This document shows, in pieces, positions 47,135 to 58,339 of a stretch of DNA of 64,000 nt (position 1 is its first letter; each line of letters starts with the position of its first letter). The notes below the pieces were generated by a model, which worked only from the letters and a program-made list of their open reading frames with translations, searched no databases and was not told where the DNA came from. Source of the DNA: Salvator merianae (taxonomy: Eukaryota; Chordata; Lepidosauria; Squamata; Teiidae); contig QVOM02000116.1 of assembly GCA_003586115.2 (NCBI GenBank), positions 44,711,024 through 44,775,023 of the forward strand. Direction: 5' to 3'. The position numbers were made by a program, and so were the translations under genes.

Positions 47135-47456
47135 GGGTGATTCCACAATGGCCAGTATATCCAACTAGCAGCAAGCATAGTAGGAGTATCCCTTTCACAT
47201 GCTGGGGTGGTCTAAGGAAGGCTCCAGGCTGGGCGTGGTGGGGTGGGGTGTGGCATGGCATGGCATGGCATGGCATGGCATGGCATGGCATGATATGACA
47301 TGGCACGGCGAGGCAGGGCATGGCAGGGTGGGGCGGGGCGGGGCATGGCAGGGTGGGGCACGGCAGGGCGGGGCGGGGCATGGCAGGATGGGGCTGGCAG
47401 AAGGAAGGCTCCCAGTATGCTTGCTGGTCTGTATACCGGCCAGTGCAGAATCACCC
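47135..47456. mobile_element. Family B element enlarged by an internal minisatellite
   Basis: Left end gggtgattccacaatggcc, right end ggccagtgcagaatcacccc, good inverted repeats. The body is interrupted or expanded by a G-rich pentanucleotide array (47229-47400). Other family B copies lack this array and are only 115-130 bp. Confidence 0.75.
47229..47400. repeat. (TGGCA)n and GGGGCGGGGCATGGCAGGGT minisatellite
   Basis: Eight perfect TGGCA units at 47251-47290 grade into degenerate units and then two or three G-rich higher-order units of about 30 bp. Open in several frames on both strands only because it is repetitive. The strong G bias makes quadruplex formation plausible. Confidence 0.9.
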
Positions 47457-47529
47457 CTAGTTGGCTCTTCCCCAAAACCTGAGTTTCTAGTGGTTCATTC
47501 TTGAAACATCCACGCTAATCTTCTACACT

Positions 47530-47755
47530 GAGGGCCCAGTCATACCTAAGTTTTAACCCAGCTTCAGTCCATTTTTGGATTGAAAGGACACATCAGCAAA
47601 GTGATTAATCATTTTCTTTCCACATCATCTAACCCAAAGCTGGGTTTTGTGAGTTAGAAAATGCTGAAACAAAACATCTTATTACTTCACTGATGTGCTC
47701 TCAGTCTGAAGATGGATTGAACCTGGATTTAAATTTAAGTGTGACTGGGCTCCGA
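47530..47755. mobile_element. Foldback element (family H), about 225 bp
   Basis: Left arm gagggcccagtcatacctaa, then gttttaacccagcttcagtc. Right arm aacctggatttaaatttaag, then tgtgactgggctccgag. The arms are inverted. Internal inner arms pair atcatctaacccaaagctgg with related words. Non-coding. Confidence 0.7.
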
Positions 47756-48060
47756 GGAGGGTATTTCCATACACATCTCCAGTTTCAAACCCTAAAAACC
47801 TAGCCTGAATTCACGGACAACCTTAGACATAGTACTGGGGAGTTGTCATAAAGCATGTCTCCTAGTGGATGAATAGTCCTTATATTGCCACAGTATTCTA
47901 TATCAACCAAAGTTGGAGGAGTTTCAGTATTGCAATGAGTTTCTTTTTCAATCATGATTATACCTAAGGAGTTGAAATCCCAGCAGACACATTTCTACTT
48001 ACCTGACTATAGTTCTTTCTCAGCCTAATGACATCTTACTTAGGCAGGTATTTGAAATCT
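47756..48060. other. Intronic sequence, nothing recognised
   Basis: No gene or repeat recognised. Confidence 0.5.
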
Positions 48061-48163
48061 TGAGTGCCTCTTGCCATGTTGTCTGATCTTGGAAGCTAAG
48101 CAGGATTGGGCCGGATTGGTTCTTAGATGGGAGACCACTTGGAAATACCAGATGTTGGAGGCT
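48061..48163 (+). pseudogene. 5S rRNA-like sequence (pseudogene or 5S-derived SINE head)
   Basis: Covers most of the 120-nt 5S rRNA. Recognisable parts are gtctgatcttggaagctaag, then caggattgggccggattggt (A box and intermediate element) and agatgggagaccacttggaa, then atacca (C box), ending gatgttggaggct. The first about 15 nt are altered and there are several substitutions elsewhere. No oligo-T terminator follows directly and it is a single copy, so it is not a functional 5S gene. Either a processed 5S copy or the head of a 5S-derived SINE. Confidence 0.88.
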
Positions 48164-49425
48164 GAATGATCATAATATATATCATGGAAGAAAATAGAGG
48201 TGCCTTGCGTCATTTTGTAGCCAACAAAACTTCATGAATTTGTATATTTAGAAGCAGTAGTTGAGTTTGACTCAGAAGTATCTTTTTTTCTCAGATAAAC
48301 ATTTTTAAAGGCCAGAGCTGGATCCTCCTGTGAATTCTGACAGCCTAAGGCTGCAGACCTTTACCCTCTTACGTAAGTGGGAGTAGGTTATGTTCAACTC
48401 AGTAGAAATTATCTCTAAATAATTATGTATCTGATTGCAACTACTTGGTTTGTGTCTCGCCCTCCCTTTTTAAAAAATATTTTCATTATACCGAGTTTTT
48501 TTCTTGTTTGTTCATTACAGATTTCAAAGTGATGCACAATAAAAGGGTGATAATAAAAACATTTGATAAAAATAGTAACTCCATCAGTGCCTAGATGCAA
48601 ATAACTGGCACAGAGACATTTTGAGCAACTCAGCAGTTGCCACCTGCCTTGTTTCACAGGGGAGGTGATCCTACAATCTGGGTACCATATCAGAGAAGCC
48701 AGATGGCATTCTGAAAACAGGTGCACAACAGAGAGAGCCTCTTCTGCAAAACGCAGGGACCAGGCAGGTCTCCTCAGTTCTTCCATGCTTTATAAGTCAA
48801 CTGCAACAGTAGTAGGTTGGGAGCCAGTGCATCCCTTTGAACAAAATGTCACTGTTCTTGGGAGCCAGCCAGTAATGGCCTGAAGATCGAAGACAGTGAG
48901 GAAAGGGTGAGGCTGTGATTGGAAGCCTCCCTTTGATCTTCCCAAAGCACATTTTTTATTTGCTGTAGATCAAAACAAAATCTGAGAAAAGCAAAGGGAA
49001 AATTCCAGCTGAAGCCTTGCCCCTCTGCCACTGCCCTCTCAGAAGTCCTTGACATGCTACAGCTGCAGACATGCAGCACCCTAGGTGCCACCTCCATAAC
49101 AATTGTAGCTTCTGCCCCAGGCATAAAACTGGCCCCATACAGAGCACGTATCAGCTTTGGATTACCAGTAGATCACTGTGTTCAAAGACTATTCTTGTCC
49201 AGGAATAGTTATGGCTTATTGGCTTATGTACCAACTGCAGCCAATAAAAAAATCCCACAGTGGCCCCTCTTTCCCATCTGCAACCAAACACAGGAACTTA
49301 GAGAAACCATCTGGCTTGATGGGATTGGGAAAGAATCGGCAGACTAGTGAGCTTATTCTACCAGGCTTCCAGAAATGAACAGGTGTATAGGAAAAGCACC
49401 ATCTCAACTGTGAAAGAGTTTCTGG
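48164..49425. other. Intronic sequence, nothing recognised
   Basis: No gene or repeat recognised. The short open frames on both strands at 48415-49407 have no protein resemblance. Confidence 0.5.
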
Positions 49426-49535
49426 GCCTTTTCACACTTTCCATCTTAAAGCAGGATAATTATCCTGTTCTAATGTGGAACAGACCTCGCAGCACAAAGG
49501 CCATTCACACTGTCAGTCCTTAGACCATAGTGGCA
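49426..49535. mobile_element. Family A element, left-end fragment
   Basis: Terminus gggccttttcacactttcc, then the palindromic module aggataattatcctgttcta and atgtggaacagacctcgcag. Truncated after about 110 bp. The same module opens 52263-52718. Confidence 0.75.
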
Positions 49536-50204
49536 GAAGGCTACCAGCATTCACATTTTTTAAAATTAGATAACAAGGAAAGAAAACAGCTCATTGCTTT
49601 GATGATGTGCTCTTTCACTCTTAAAGTTGACTGGAGCTGGATTAAAACTTTGGTGTAAATGCAGCCTATGAATTTGTTTTAATCGGGAATCTCACACAAT
49701 GGAGGGCTGGACCACCGAGCTGCTTTCAAGCATAGAGAAAATAATGCCACCAAAAAATGTGTGACTAATGAAAAAAAAAAAAACCCCTTGTAAGGACTTC
49801 AAACATTTGCAGTCATTTCAAAGAAATAGCTATCTGCTTTTTGAGAGCCTTCGTTGACAGAGCCCAGGAAGGTTACAGAGCTTAACAAAATGTGTGTTTT
49901 AAAAAGGGGTGGACTGGAGAAAGATAGTTTTGTAATATGAACAAGACGAAGAGCAAGTCCGTGTGACAGGAGTAATCCCTCACCATGGAGCTCTTTGGGC
50001 CAAATGGGATATAGCAAGCTAGTGGGTGTAATTCATTGAAATGCCCTTTGGGTTACATTCATCTTAGCAAGCGAGCTACGATCTTGAAATTGCCTTAAAA
50101 ATACTTTCTGAACACCCAAGTGATATATGAAAAAGCCAGATGCTAAAACACTATTCCCCCCTCCACAAAAATACCAGAGAAAGTCTTTTAAAATCACTTT
50201 GGAA
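49536..50204. other. Intronic sequence, nothing recognised
   Basis: 49555-49675 has words similar to family H (gatgatgtgctctttcac, ctggagctggattaaaac). No gene. Confidence 0.45.
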
Positions 50205-50335
50205 AATAAGTTTGTTTGTTTGCTTATAGCATTTGTATGCTGCCCTTCACCTGGAGGCCCCAGGGCAGGTCACAACACATGCAAAACATTTACTAAAACA
50301 TATTTTAAAATATAATCTATCCAACCTCCCTCCCT
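50205..50335 (-). mobile_element. LINE 3' tail fragment
   Basis: agcatttgtatgctgccctt, then aggccccagggcaggtcaca and caacctccctccctcc. Same segment and orientation as 7135-7250, without the microsatellite. Confidence 0.65.
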
Positions 50336-50472
50336 CCCACCCTGGTAGGACTACAGTCTGTCATCACTGAATACATTCCACGCTTGAAAAATTTAAAGGA
50401 CATATAGAAAAATAAATACATCCAACTACACACTTAAAAACAAGTTTCTAGTCCTTATGGTTGAGAACGTAA

Positions 50473-50883
50473 GAGCCTGTTCACACTCACCTGCTGGTGA
50501 GCTCCTGAATGCTCATCAGCCAGGCTGATCCGCACAGCCCTGCTGCCACAGCGTCCAGGAGTGTCTACAGCTATTCCCAGATGCTGCTAGCTGTGGACAG
50601 CTAAAACATTGTCCACAGCTTAACCAGGAGCAGCTTGCTGGCTCCTGGTCAGCAGCATTCACACCCTCTTCCAGGTGCAAATGCTGTGAGTGGGTAGGGC
50701 GGTGCAGCTGTGCAGTCATGCGCCACATCCCAAGCATCACGGCAACAGCTGGATGTTGCCGCAGCCGCTGTCATGACAGTTGGGCCAGCCTTCTGCACTT
50801 CCATTCCGGGGGCCCAGTACAGGGCTGTTCCAGCCCTCAAAGTGCGGATGGCCATCACGCTGCAGACAGGCCCCAGGACTCAT
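50473..50883. mobile_element. Family A terminal-inverted-repeat element
   Basis: Left end gagcctgttcacactcac, right end gctgcagacaggcccc. Inside: agctgtggacagctaaaac, ttgtccacagctt, tcttccaggtgcaaatgctg, gcatcacggcaacagctg and gccgctgtcatgacag, as in the copy at 3989-4396. Non-coding. Confidence 0.78.
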
Positions 50884-51937
50884 TAATGGTCATGGCGGAT
50901 AAACTAAACTAGGCAGCAGAGCTGTCTATGGCTTAGAAGAAACACAGAATCATTTTCCAGTATGTTCTACATTTCCTCTTGGCCGGCAGAAATTGAGCAG
51001 ATTACTGAAATTATGTAGATTTACTCAGTTCTCGCAACTCATTTCAGATTTCAAGTTAACCTGTAGAACTGGCTTTTTCTTCTTGTTTTATAGTAGAAGT
51101 TGCGTGAAGAGCACACGCAAAACACAGATTGGCCTGAACACTGGATGAATGGCCCTACCCAAGTCAGAATTTCTCAGCCTTTGTCCTCCCATCTTTAGTA
51201 TAACAGTGAAAAATACGTTGAACATTACAGATGGGTGATGTGAAGATGTGTTAAAGATAGTAAAGCCTCAAGGAGAATTCTAGATGCTCAAATGTTTCAC
51301 TGTCATTATGGGAATGGTGGGGAAATTCCAAGTCCAGGTTTGCTTAGAAATTGTGGTCAAGAGCAATTCTTGTATCCACTTCTGGGCTTCAGCCAGAGAA
51401 GAGTATTGTTTGTGCTTCTTGCTCTTATTCATTTTGTAAAGAGAAGAGTGTTCATTTAGATGCATGGCGTGAGACGGCAAAGCAAAAGAACAGGGGTGTT
51501 TCTCAGACCAGACGAAACATTGATTTTTATTACCAAGATCGGGCTTGTAATATGAATTGGAAATCTAATTTTATTTTATTTTTTATAGCACATAAAAGGC
51601 TTTTCCAAGAGTTAGCCATTCCCAAGTGCCAATGGCTTTATAGAGCTTTTATCTAGTTAAAGAAAGCCCAGTCATGTTAATTTAATCTCTGTATAGTACA
51701 ACAGCTTGGCACCTGAGGCTTGGCCTAATGCAGTTGTAACTGCGCAAATTGAAAAAAAAAAGTTTTCTTTTGAATTATTCAGACTTGCAGCCAACCCTGT
51801 ATTGCTTCCTGCCAGAACAAGTTCTTCTGGGCTAAGACCCGGCAAAGTTGAGGAGTGGCCCTTTTATAACTACATGTCACATCCCAGAGGACTTTTCTTT
51901 TTGGTTCACAAGAGAGAGTCATCTAGGTATGGGGCTG

Positions 51938-51938
<1 letters not shown>
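50884..51938. other. Intronic sequence, nothing recognised
   Basis: No gene or repeat recognised. Confidence 0.5.
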
Positions 51939-51985
<47 letters not shown>

Positions 51986-52012
51986 TGTGTGTGTGTGTAT
52001 GTATATACATAC
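51939..52012. repeat. (AT)n then (GT)n compound microsatellite
   Basis: About 20 AT units followed by atgagtgtgtgtgtgtgtat and gtatatacat. Likely polymorphic. The AT part is self-complementary. Confidence 0.95.
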
Positions 52013-52039
52013 AAAAATAAAAATACATATATATTCTTC

Positions 52040-52135
52040 ATTTGTCTGTTGATTGTATATGTTTGTTGTTCTACCCTTTCGTGAAAGGGGAATTATAAAT
52101 AAACATTGTTATCATCATCATCATCATCATTATTT
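52040..52135 (+). mobile_element. LINE 3' terminus with (ATC)n tail
   Basis: Ends gaattataaataaacattg, then ttatcatcatcatcatcatc. A trinucleotide tail after a 'tataaataaacattgtt' end is typical of some LINE clades. Short and 5'-truncated. Confidence 0.5.
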
Positions 52136-52262
52136 TCAGGAATGATTTGGTACAGATACTCTTCATTAGCTATGCAATTAAAAAAAAATAGGAGCTAGGG
52201 ACTGGCAAAAAGAAAAAAAAGATAACACCCAGAACTAGCCCTCGCTTCTTTGCAGGAACAGT

Positions 52263-52718
52263 GGGCATTTTCACACTTTCCACAATAGAATGGGATAATT
52301 ATCCCATTCTAATGTGGAATGGACCACACAGTGTGGACACCACCCATACTGTGAGGCCCTAGACATGAATACCAGCAAGATACCAGTGTTCTCACTGCAA
52401 ATGCTGATATCCTGCTCCTGATCTTCACCAAGTATCTGGCCACTGCCATGGTGACCAGCAGCACTACGGAGTGTGGCGGCACGATTACACGATTGCACAG
52501 GCACAGCCACTGCACGCCACGGAGCCATGCATTTGCACACGGAAGCAGATGCGAATGCACTTGACCGAGAGCAGGATAGCTGCTCCCAGTCAAGCTGTGG
52601 AGCACAATTTAGTGGTCCACAGCTAGCTGTGATCAGTCACATGGACATCCGCAAAGTGCAGAGACACTCTGCTGGTGAGCATCCCTGATGCTCACTAGCT
52701 TAAAGTGTGAGATGGCCC
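52263..52718. mobile_element. Family A terminal-inverted-repeat element, near full length
   Basis: Left end gggcattttcacactttcc, right end aagtgtgagatggccc. 52286-52311 is a 26-bp perfect palindrome, extendable with one mismatch to ttccaca/tgtggaa. Interior: ccatggtgaccagcagcac, cggaagcagatgcgaatgca, cagtcaagctgtggagcaca, tggtccacagctag. The best-preserved long copy of the family. Confidence 0.82.
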
Positions 52719-53094
52719 AGTGTTACTCCACCAGAGAGCCTGTTTTCTTTCAGTTCATAGCAAACGAGGATTCTTTATTTGCACCATTTAAAAGTGAGTG
52801 GAAAGTGCCAACAGCAATGAATCAACCTCAAACGGAAAGACTTATCTGTTAACATCCCCACATTTACTCATTAATGTGAATTTAAAGTTTCTAATTAAAC
52901 TAGGGAGAAAACAGTATGCAAGTAAACAAAATGCCAGTGTTCAGGAAAGCTGGATAGAGTGTTTGGGATCAAAATTCTTTCTTCTTTTGTTTTCTCTTCC
53001 TGTTTATCCTTTGCATTTATTTGCTTTCTTCTCTGAGTTATTTGAAGGGACCTTGCAACAATCAGATAAAATGTGAATGCTTCATTGACCTAAA
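52719..53094. other. Intronic sequence, nothing recognised
   Basis: No gene or repeat recognised. Confidence 0.5.
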
Positions 53095-53351
53095 TGGCCA
53101 GTCTCTAAATCAAGGACAGATTCATGGAGGTCTGGTATATCAATGGCTACTAGAATGGATGCCTAGGTACTGCCTTCAAGTTGGAGAGACAGGCAGGATG
53201 CCTTTAAAGGCCATTTGCAGGGAGTTGGGAGCAGGTGAAGGTTTTGCTGTTATCTTCTGCTTGAGAAAGCCCAGAAGCAATTGGTGGGCCACTGTATGAA
53301 ACAGGATACTGGGCTACATGGACTGTGGCCTGATCCAGCAAGGTTCTTATA
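53095..53351 (+). mobile_element. CR1-type LINE 3' end
   Basis: Reverse-complement counterpart of 36656-36915: atggctactagaatggatgc, gagacaggcaggatgccttt, gcagggagttgggagcaggt, aattggtgggccactgtatg, ggcctgatccagcaaggttc, ending cttat at 53351. Confidence 0.8.
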
Positions 53352-53575
53352 GAATCATAGAGTTGAAAGGAACCTCCAGGGTCATCAATTCCCAGACAGA
53401 CATCTGTCCAATCTCTGCTTGAAGACCTCCAGCAAAATAGAGCTCACTATCTCCTGTGGCAGCCTGTTCCATTGACTGATCGCCCTTTCTGTCAGAAAGT
53501 TTTTTCTAATATCTAGTCTGTATTTACTCCCTTGAGGTTTCATCCCATTGTTTCTAGTCCTTCCTTCTTATGTTC
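53352..53575 (-). mobile_element. CR1-type LINE 3' end, opposite orientation
   Basis: Begins with the reversed CR1 terminus agaatcatagagttgaaagg, then aacctccagggtcatcaatt, tctgcttgaagacctccagc, ctgttccattgactgatcgc and cagaaagttttttctaatat. It meets the preceding plus-strand CR1 exactly tail to tail. Confidence 0.8.
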
Positions 53576-54246
53576 TTAAGGGTACTCAAACCATGGACCT
53601 GCAGATGTTTCTGAATGTTAACTTTCACCAGCTTAAGCCAGTGTGACCAATGACACGGAGTGACTAGAACTGTAGTCTGTTTCCACATAGCACAGGCTAT
53701 CTTATGCCACACTCTTCCAGCCCACATAGTGCAGCCCATGCTGGAGCAAACTAGCGGTAGCCTGCAATAAGGACTATCTGCATTTGGACAGTTCAGCCTT
53801 TGAACTTTTTAGCCAAGGCCTTTTTGGTCAGGTGTCCAGACATGGCACACTTCCAGTTCCTTTTCTAGGTATCTGTTCATATGGCACCAGCCAGTATACC
53901 AGACAAGCAGGCTGTGTGGTCTCTGCAGTCGTCTGTTTGTGGACTACTTTGTCAGAGTCTCCTGGGATAGCAGGATATGGTGCCAATTTATCTCCATATC
54001 CCACTCAATTGCTTCATCCAGTGCAGACAAAGAATCCCATGGAGGAGTAGGGTCTCTGATACCCACAGAACCATGTGGAAGGCAGAGGCCTGGACTCCTC
54101 TGTGGGACAGGATAATGGCCTATGCAAAAAGGGCCATAGTTTAGCAACTTCTGGAGGGCCATCGTACTCAGGTCTAAGGAATCTAAGGATGCCCATGCAT
54201 AGCAATGCTGCTGTCTTCCTATTAGTAACTTAAAAAGTAGCAGTGA
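53576..54246. other. Intronic sequence with scattered repeat pieces
   Basis: Contains scraps resembling family F ends (tagtttagcaacttctggag near 54138). No gene or complete element recognised. Confidence 0.45.
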
Positions 54247-54312
54247 AAAGGGCCATAGACCAATGGGAGAGAATCTACAAAAGGTCCCAGGTTCAATTCC
54301 TGGAATCCCTAG
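54247..54312 (+). mobile_element. tRNA-derived SINE head fragment
   Basis: gggccatagaccaatgggag, then agaatctacaaaaggtccca and ggttcaattcctgg (B box) match the head of the common reptilian SINE that starts 'ggggccgtggctcagtgg'. The body is missing. Confidence 0.65.
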
Positions 54313-55867
54313 TTTGGAATCTGAGGCTGCATCCACATACAATTAAAAACACACACACACACAAAGTGGCTCAAATACAGCTTGAAGGTGGTTGTGTCCA
54401 CATGCTAGTGCATTCAGATGTGTTATGAAGATGCAGATGAAATTGGTACTCATTTTCCATGTGCATCAACTTACACTCCATGAGGTTTTCAAGTAAGGCT
54501 AGGAGTTTTATATTTTTAAATAGCTTTCAGTGCATTCCATTTAAAGGTAAGCTTTAAATAATTTTGTTCAGCTCTTGTTTTTGCTTAGCCCCCCCCAAAA
54601 AAAATTAATTAAAACAGTAGCACTTAAAAAGGCCAGTCCAAATGCATTTTAATGTAGTCCTGTACTCTTTGTTGCTATTCAGATAGCACAAATACATTTT
54701 AATGATGCTTAGGATGCTTTAAATAGCTTTTTCATTCCCTTGCAAGACTTTTCTTTTAGCATGTCCTGGAAAAGATTAGCAATAGTTGGAAAGCTGATAA
54801 AGAGACCTTAGTAGTGCCTCCTTAATGCAAGGTTTCACACCTTTCATGGTGACGTCTTGAAAAGTGAATGAAGCACTAAAGAACATGATCTTTGAGGATA
54901 AAATCAGAAGCCGTCGTTTCTCCTCAAAGATATGTTGGCATCTGATACGTGGCCAGTTCGCATGTCTTCCTGTGAAGGCAGCATATGACTCGCTTCTCTT
55001 AATAGGTGGTTGCCATGGAAATTCAGAGGAACTCTGACTCACGCTTCCAGTTTTAGGATTTTCAGTGGAGTAATTCAGAGCAGCAAAACTGAAGGTTTCT
55101 TTTTTAAAAAATAAATAAAGTTGCCGTTACATGCTCTTCCATTTCATTGGGCAAAAGGATCCTGTGTCAATAATGTAGTTTATTTGTACGTTTAGTGCTC
55201 TGAACAAGTTTTTGTTTGTATCCTTTTCTCTTTATGGAGGATAGTTTGTGAATGAATAATACAGGCAGCCATTTGTGAAGTCTGGCCTTCTTCGGCTAAT
55301 CATTTCACCTGCACTTTTTGTTAGTCTGAGCAAAAGTCTGAGAAATAAAAGGAAAGTAGGATGTAACCAACTGGTTTTGCCACCATGTAAACATATTGCT
55401 TCTTTATAAATTGAGATATTTATTTGTTCTCCTGCCTTTCCCTGCCTGGGAAGTAGGTTACTCATCTGGGAATAACAGCCAATGCCCCTGTAAATGGATG
55501 GGGAACTTGAGATACAAATGAAAGAAAAGGGTGTTTGAGGAAGTGAACTCTCCACCACTTCACCTTGTTGGAGTCCCTCAGTGGCCTGTTAATAACATGC
55601 GCCATTTCAAATCTTACGGAACATTATGATCGCAGAATCCACTTGGAAACATTGTGTCTCTTTTTCAGCCATGTCACATTCTTAATATAAGTTGTGTCTT
55701 TGATAAACAAGGTATCAAGTCCATGCAAAAGATTATAACCAAGCCAGTTAGATGTTATAGTATTCTTGTTTTTTTCTTTTCAGACATTGTGTAAGATTCA
55801 GTTTAAAGCTGGAGCAAAGCCTCGATGCTTAATCATATACAAACAGTGCATTTTCCATGTATGACAG
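54313..55867. other. Intronic sequence with a short (CA)n
   Basis: A short CA repeat lies at 54348-54363. No gene or repeat family recognised otherwise. Confidence 0.5.
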
Positions 55868-55962
55868 AGGCTGCATCCAGACTTCTGAAATATTCATGCT
55901 TTATTCTGGAATTTCCAAATATAGCAGAATAAGTAAGCAACGTCTGGATACAACCAGCATCC
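55868..55962. mobile_element. Short foldback element
   Basis: Ends ggctgcatccagacttctg and caacgtctggatacaacc are inverted copies. Central words tattctggaatttcc and atatagcagaataa can also pair. About 95 bp. Confidence 0.65.
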
Positions 55963-56101
55963 CGCTAGGTGGACCAATGTGTCATAACTTGCTGCCACCA
56001 GGCAGTCATACTTTTCTTGGCACCACCCACCAGGTAGCATGGAAAGCCCAAGTGTGATGTGGGGAAAACACAGCTGAAAATATTACACTATTTTACTTAG
56101 G
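55963..56101. other. Intronic sequence, nothing recognised
   Basis: Short interval between foldback elements. Nothing recognised. Confidence 0.5.
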
Positions 56102-56641
56102 CCGGCTTTAGATGCCTACCGAACATTGCACTAACAGGTGATATTCCAGAAAAAAGCCTCTTTGGAATTATCGCCTGTTAGCTAAACAGCATGGGGAACC
56201 CCACTGTCTGTGCACATTTTAGCGATGCTCACATCGGGATATTCCACCAGTGCAAAATATCTGGAAGTGTACAATCGTAACCACTGCACATCCGTGGCCA
56301 TCTTTTTGGCCCCTGCACATGCACGGTGGACATGCACATCCAGGTATTTCAGCAGTGTGAAATACCTGGATGTGCACAATGCCACCACCATGCATTCGTA
56401 GCCATCTGTTTCATCCTCACACATGCACGGTGAACCGCAAGGAAGGTGGAAGTTCTGTCCAGAAGGTAAGTCAGCACTATTTCTTGAAACCCACCACAAG
56501 TGTCGGGTTATTCCGAAATAGTTATCATGCATCTTAGGATGGATAGAGTGTAGCTATGGTGGAGTTGCCACAGATACGTGTGGCAATCCCACCACACCGA
56601 GCCATGATGATGCTATATTCTCCCCATCTGAAAGGGACCTT
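56102..56641. mobile_element. Family C terminal-inverted-repeat element, long copy
   Basis: Left end ccggctttagatgcctacc, right end tccccatctgaaagggacct. It reads as the reverse of 1402-1742 with about 200 extra bp, including the hairpin gttgccacagatacgtgtgg, then caatccc. An internal inverted pair, tgcacatccaggtatttc and gaaatacctggatgtgca (about 56334-56375), adds another hairpin. The open frame at 56182-56532 (minus) is fortuitous. Confidence 0.7.
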
Positions 56642-57297
56642 AGTTGAAAAAAAAAATCAGTTTTAGACAGTGCACAAACAAAAAGGCAAAACAACATAAG
56701 AGAGGTAGTAGAGCTCTAAAAGGAATAAGTAAAAAAATAAAATGATTAGAGCCTTGGATAGGGTCAGCTTTCTATTACAGCCTCCATCTTCCCTCTTCTG
56801 TTTTAGAAATTCCTTTTAACATTATACCGAGACACAAAGGAGATGCCCCACCATTTTAAAATGCTACATATTTGTGGATTAGGACTCGGAACTGTGACAT
56901 CAACAACGTCCCAATACTCCTTTATCACTCGCCAGTCATTCTTCTATCTTCCTCCTTTTTTTTACCCAAGGACTCGATTCTATCCTTCCAGATATTTCTG
57001 AATGGTACTGGAGGTGACGACTTCCATTTTTTAAAGGACATTTTCAGCTCTAATGCCGTAAGGCAAAGGACCTTCTTCCCTAACCCCAGCTAGGAGGGGA
57101 AAGACACCATGAATTTCAGTCTCTCCAACTGAAGCCAACCCATTTGACAGCATTTCTGTGAGTAGTGTGCTTCAGCATATAGTAAGTTGAAGCTACCACT
57201 TTTGCAAGTATTACCTTTAAATCCTTTCAGGTGTCTTCGAAAGAGCAGCTTTCTGCAGATCTTTGGGACATTCTGCCTTCTTTTAGCTCCACACATC
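56642..57297. other. Intronic sequence, nothing recognised
   Basis: No gene or repeat recognised. Confidence 0.5.
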
Positions 57298-57440
57298 ACA
57301 TTCATTTATTTAAATAATTAATTAATTTAGACAATTTATGTACAGTTTTGCCCTATGTCCTAATCTCAAAGTGGTTAACAAAGCAGATTAAAATAACCGA
57401 TAAAACAACAACAGGTAATATATGAACTAAAATGCCCTCC
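57298..57440 (-). mobile_element. LINE 3' tail fragment
   Basis: atttatttaaataattaatt, then ttatgtacagttttgcccta and tctcaaagtggttaacaaag. A reverse-oriented LINE ending, 5'-truncated. Confidence 0.55.
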
Positions 57441-58339
57441 ATTAAAAGCATAGCACAAAGTGCCCCCATGTCTTATGAGCTAAAGGGTCCAAAAGATATG
57501 GAAACAGGAAAAACCACATTTAAATAGGCAGAGAGCCAATAATTATTGGGGTACAATTGACTTAAGAGTCAACAATGGTCCAGAGTATAAATTGTTGATA
57601 CTTTTTTTTTTGCTTCATATATTTTTTAAAAAATATATATTATTTTCTTGTTTTAAGTGGAAGAAATTCATTTGATTTTGTATTGACTAAACTCAACATC
57701 AGCATTCAGATGTCAGCAGTTTACTGAAAAATAAAATACTGGGGGTAGCAGTAAGTAATTGTGCTCTTGGTAGTGTCAGTTTAGCAGAACATTTCGTCCC
57801 ACCCATATGCTAATCTAACCTTTCTAATATTTGAGCCCAATAAGCCCAAAGATGGGATTTCAACAGAAAATGTTTACTAAAGACTTTCTCCTCTATAATC
57901 TATTGATTTTAATATCCTTACTGTTCTTGTTGAATGTCAATTTCCCCCTCAAGACTATGATTACAAACGTAATACTTTTCTTCTATTTATACCATTTGAA
58001 ATAAGCACTCAGAAGGGGCGGGGGGGAGTTAATTTTTCTGCTGATAAACTAGCATTGAAATCCAGAACCTCATCATTTCCTTCCTCTCTGTGGTATGCCA
58101 GTCAAAGATAAAAATGTTAAAAGGGACCCATTAAATAGATATACATACAAATACTTTTGTCATGACTCCCCTTCATTTGTACACACTCATCCAATACAAG
58201 TTCAGTCTGTAAGACCAATTGAATTCTTAAACTGGCCCTTACAACTTTCTGCTTCTATATTCTGCATGTCCCTCTTCCTCAGTCTGATGTTCTCCTTCCC
58301 TAAGACCTCTACTCTAAAAGGCAGCTGAAGGGGTGTCCA
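57441..58339. other. Intronic sequence, AT-rich, nothing recognised
   Basis: No gene or repeat family recognised. Confidence 0.5.

Noticed and set aside
47199..47504. Open frames of about 90-100 codons on both strands rich in Gly/Trp or Pro/Ala/Met/Cys
   Set aside because: Produced by the TGGCA minisatellite, which is open in several frames. Low-complexity artefact.
48061..48163. Functional 5S rRNA gene
   Set aside because: Altered 5' end, several substitutions and no direct oligo-T terminator. Single copy instead of a tandem array.
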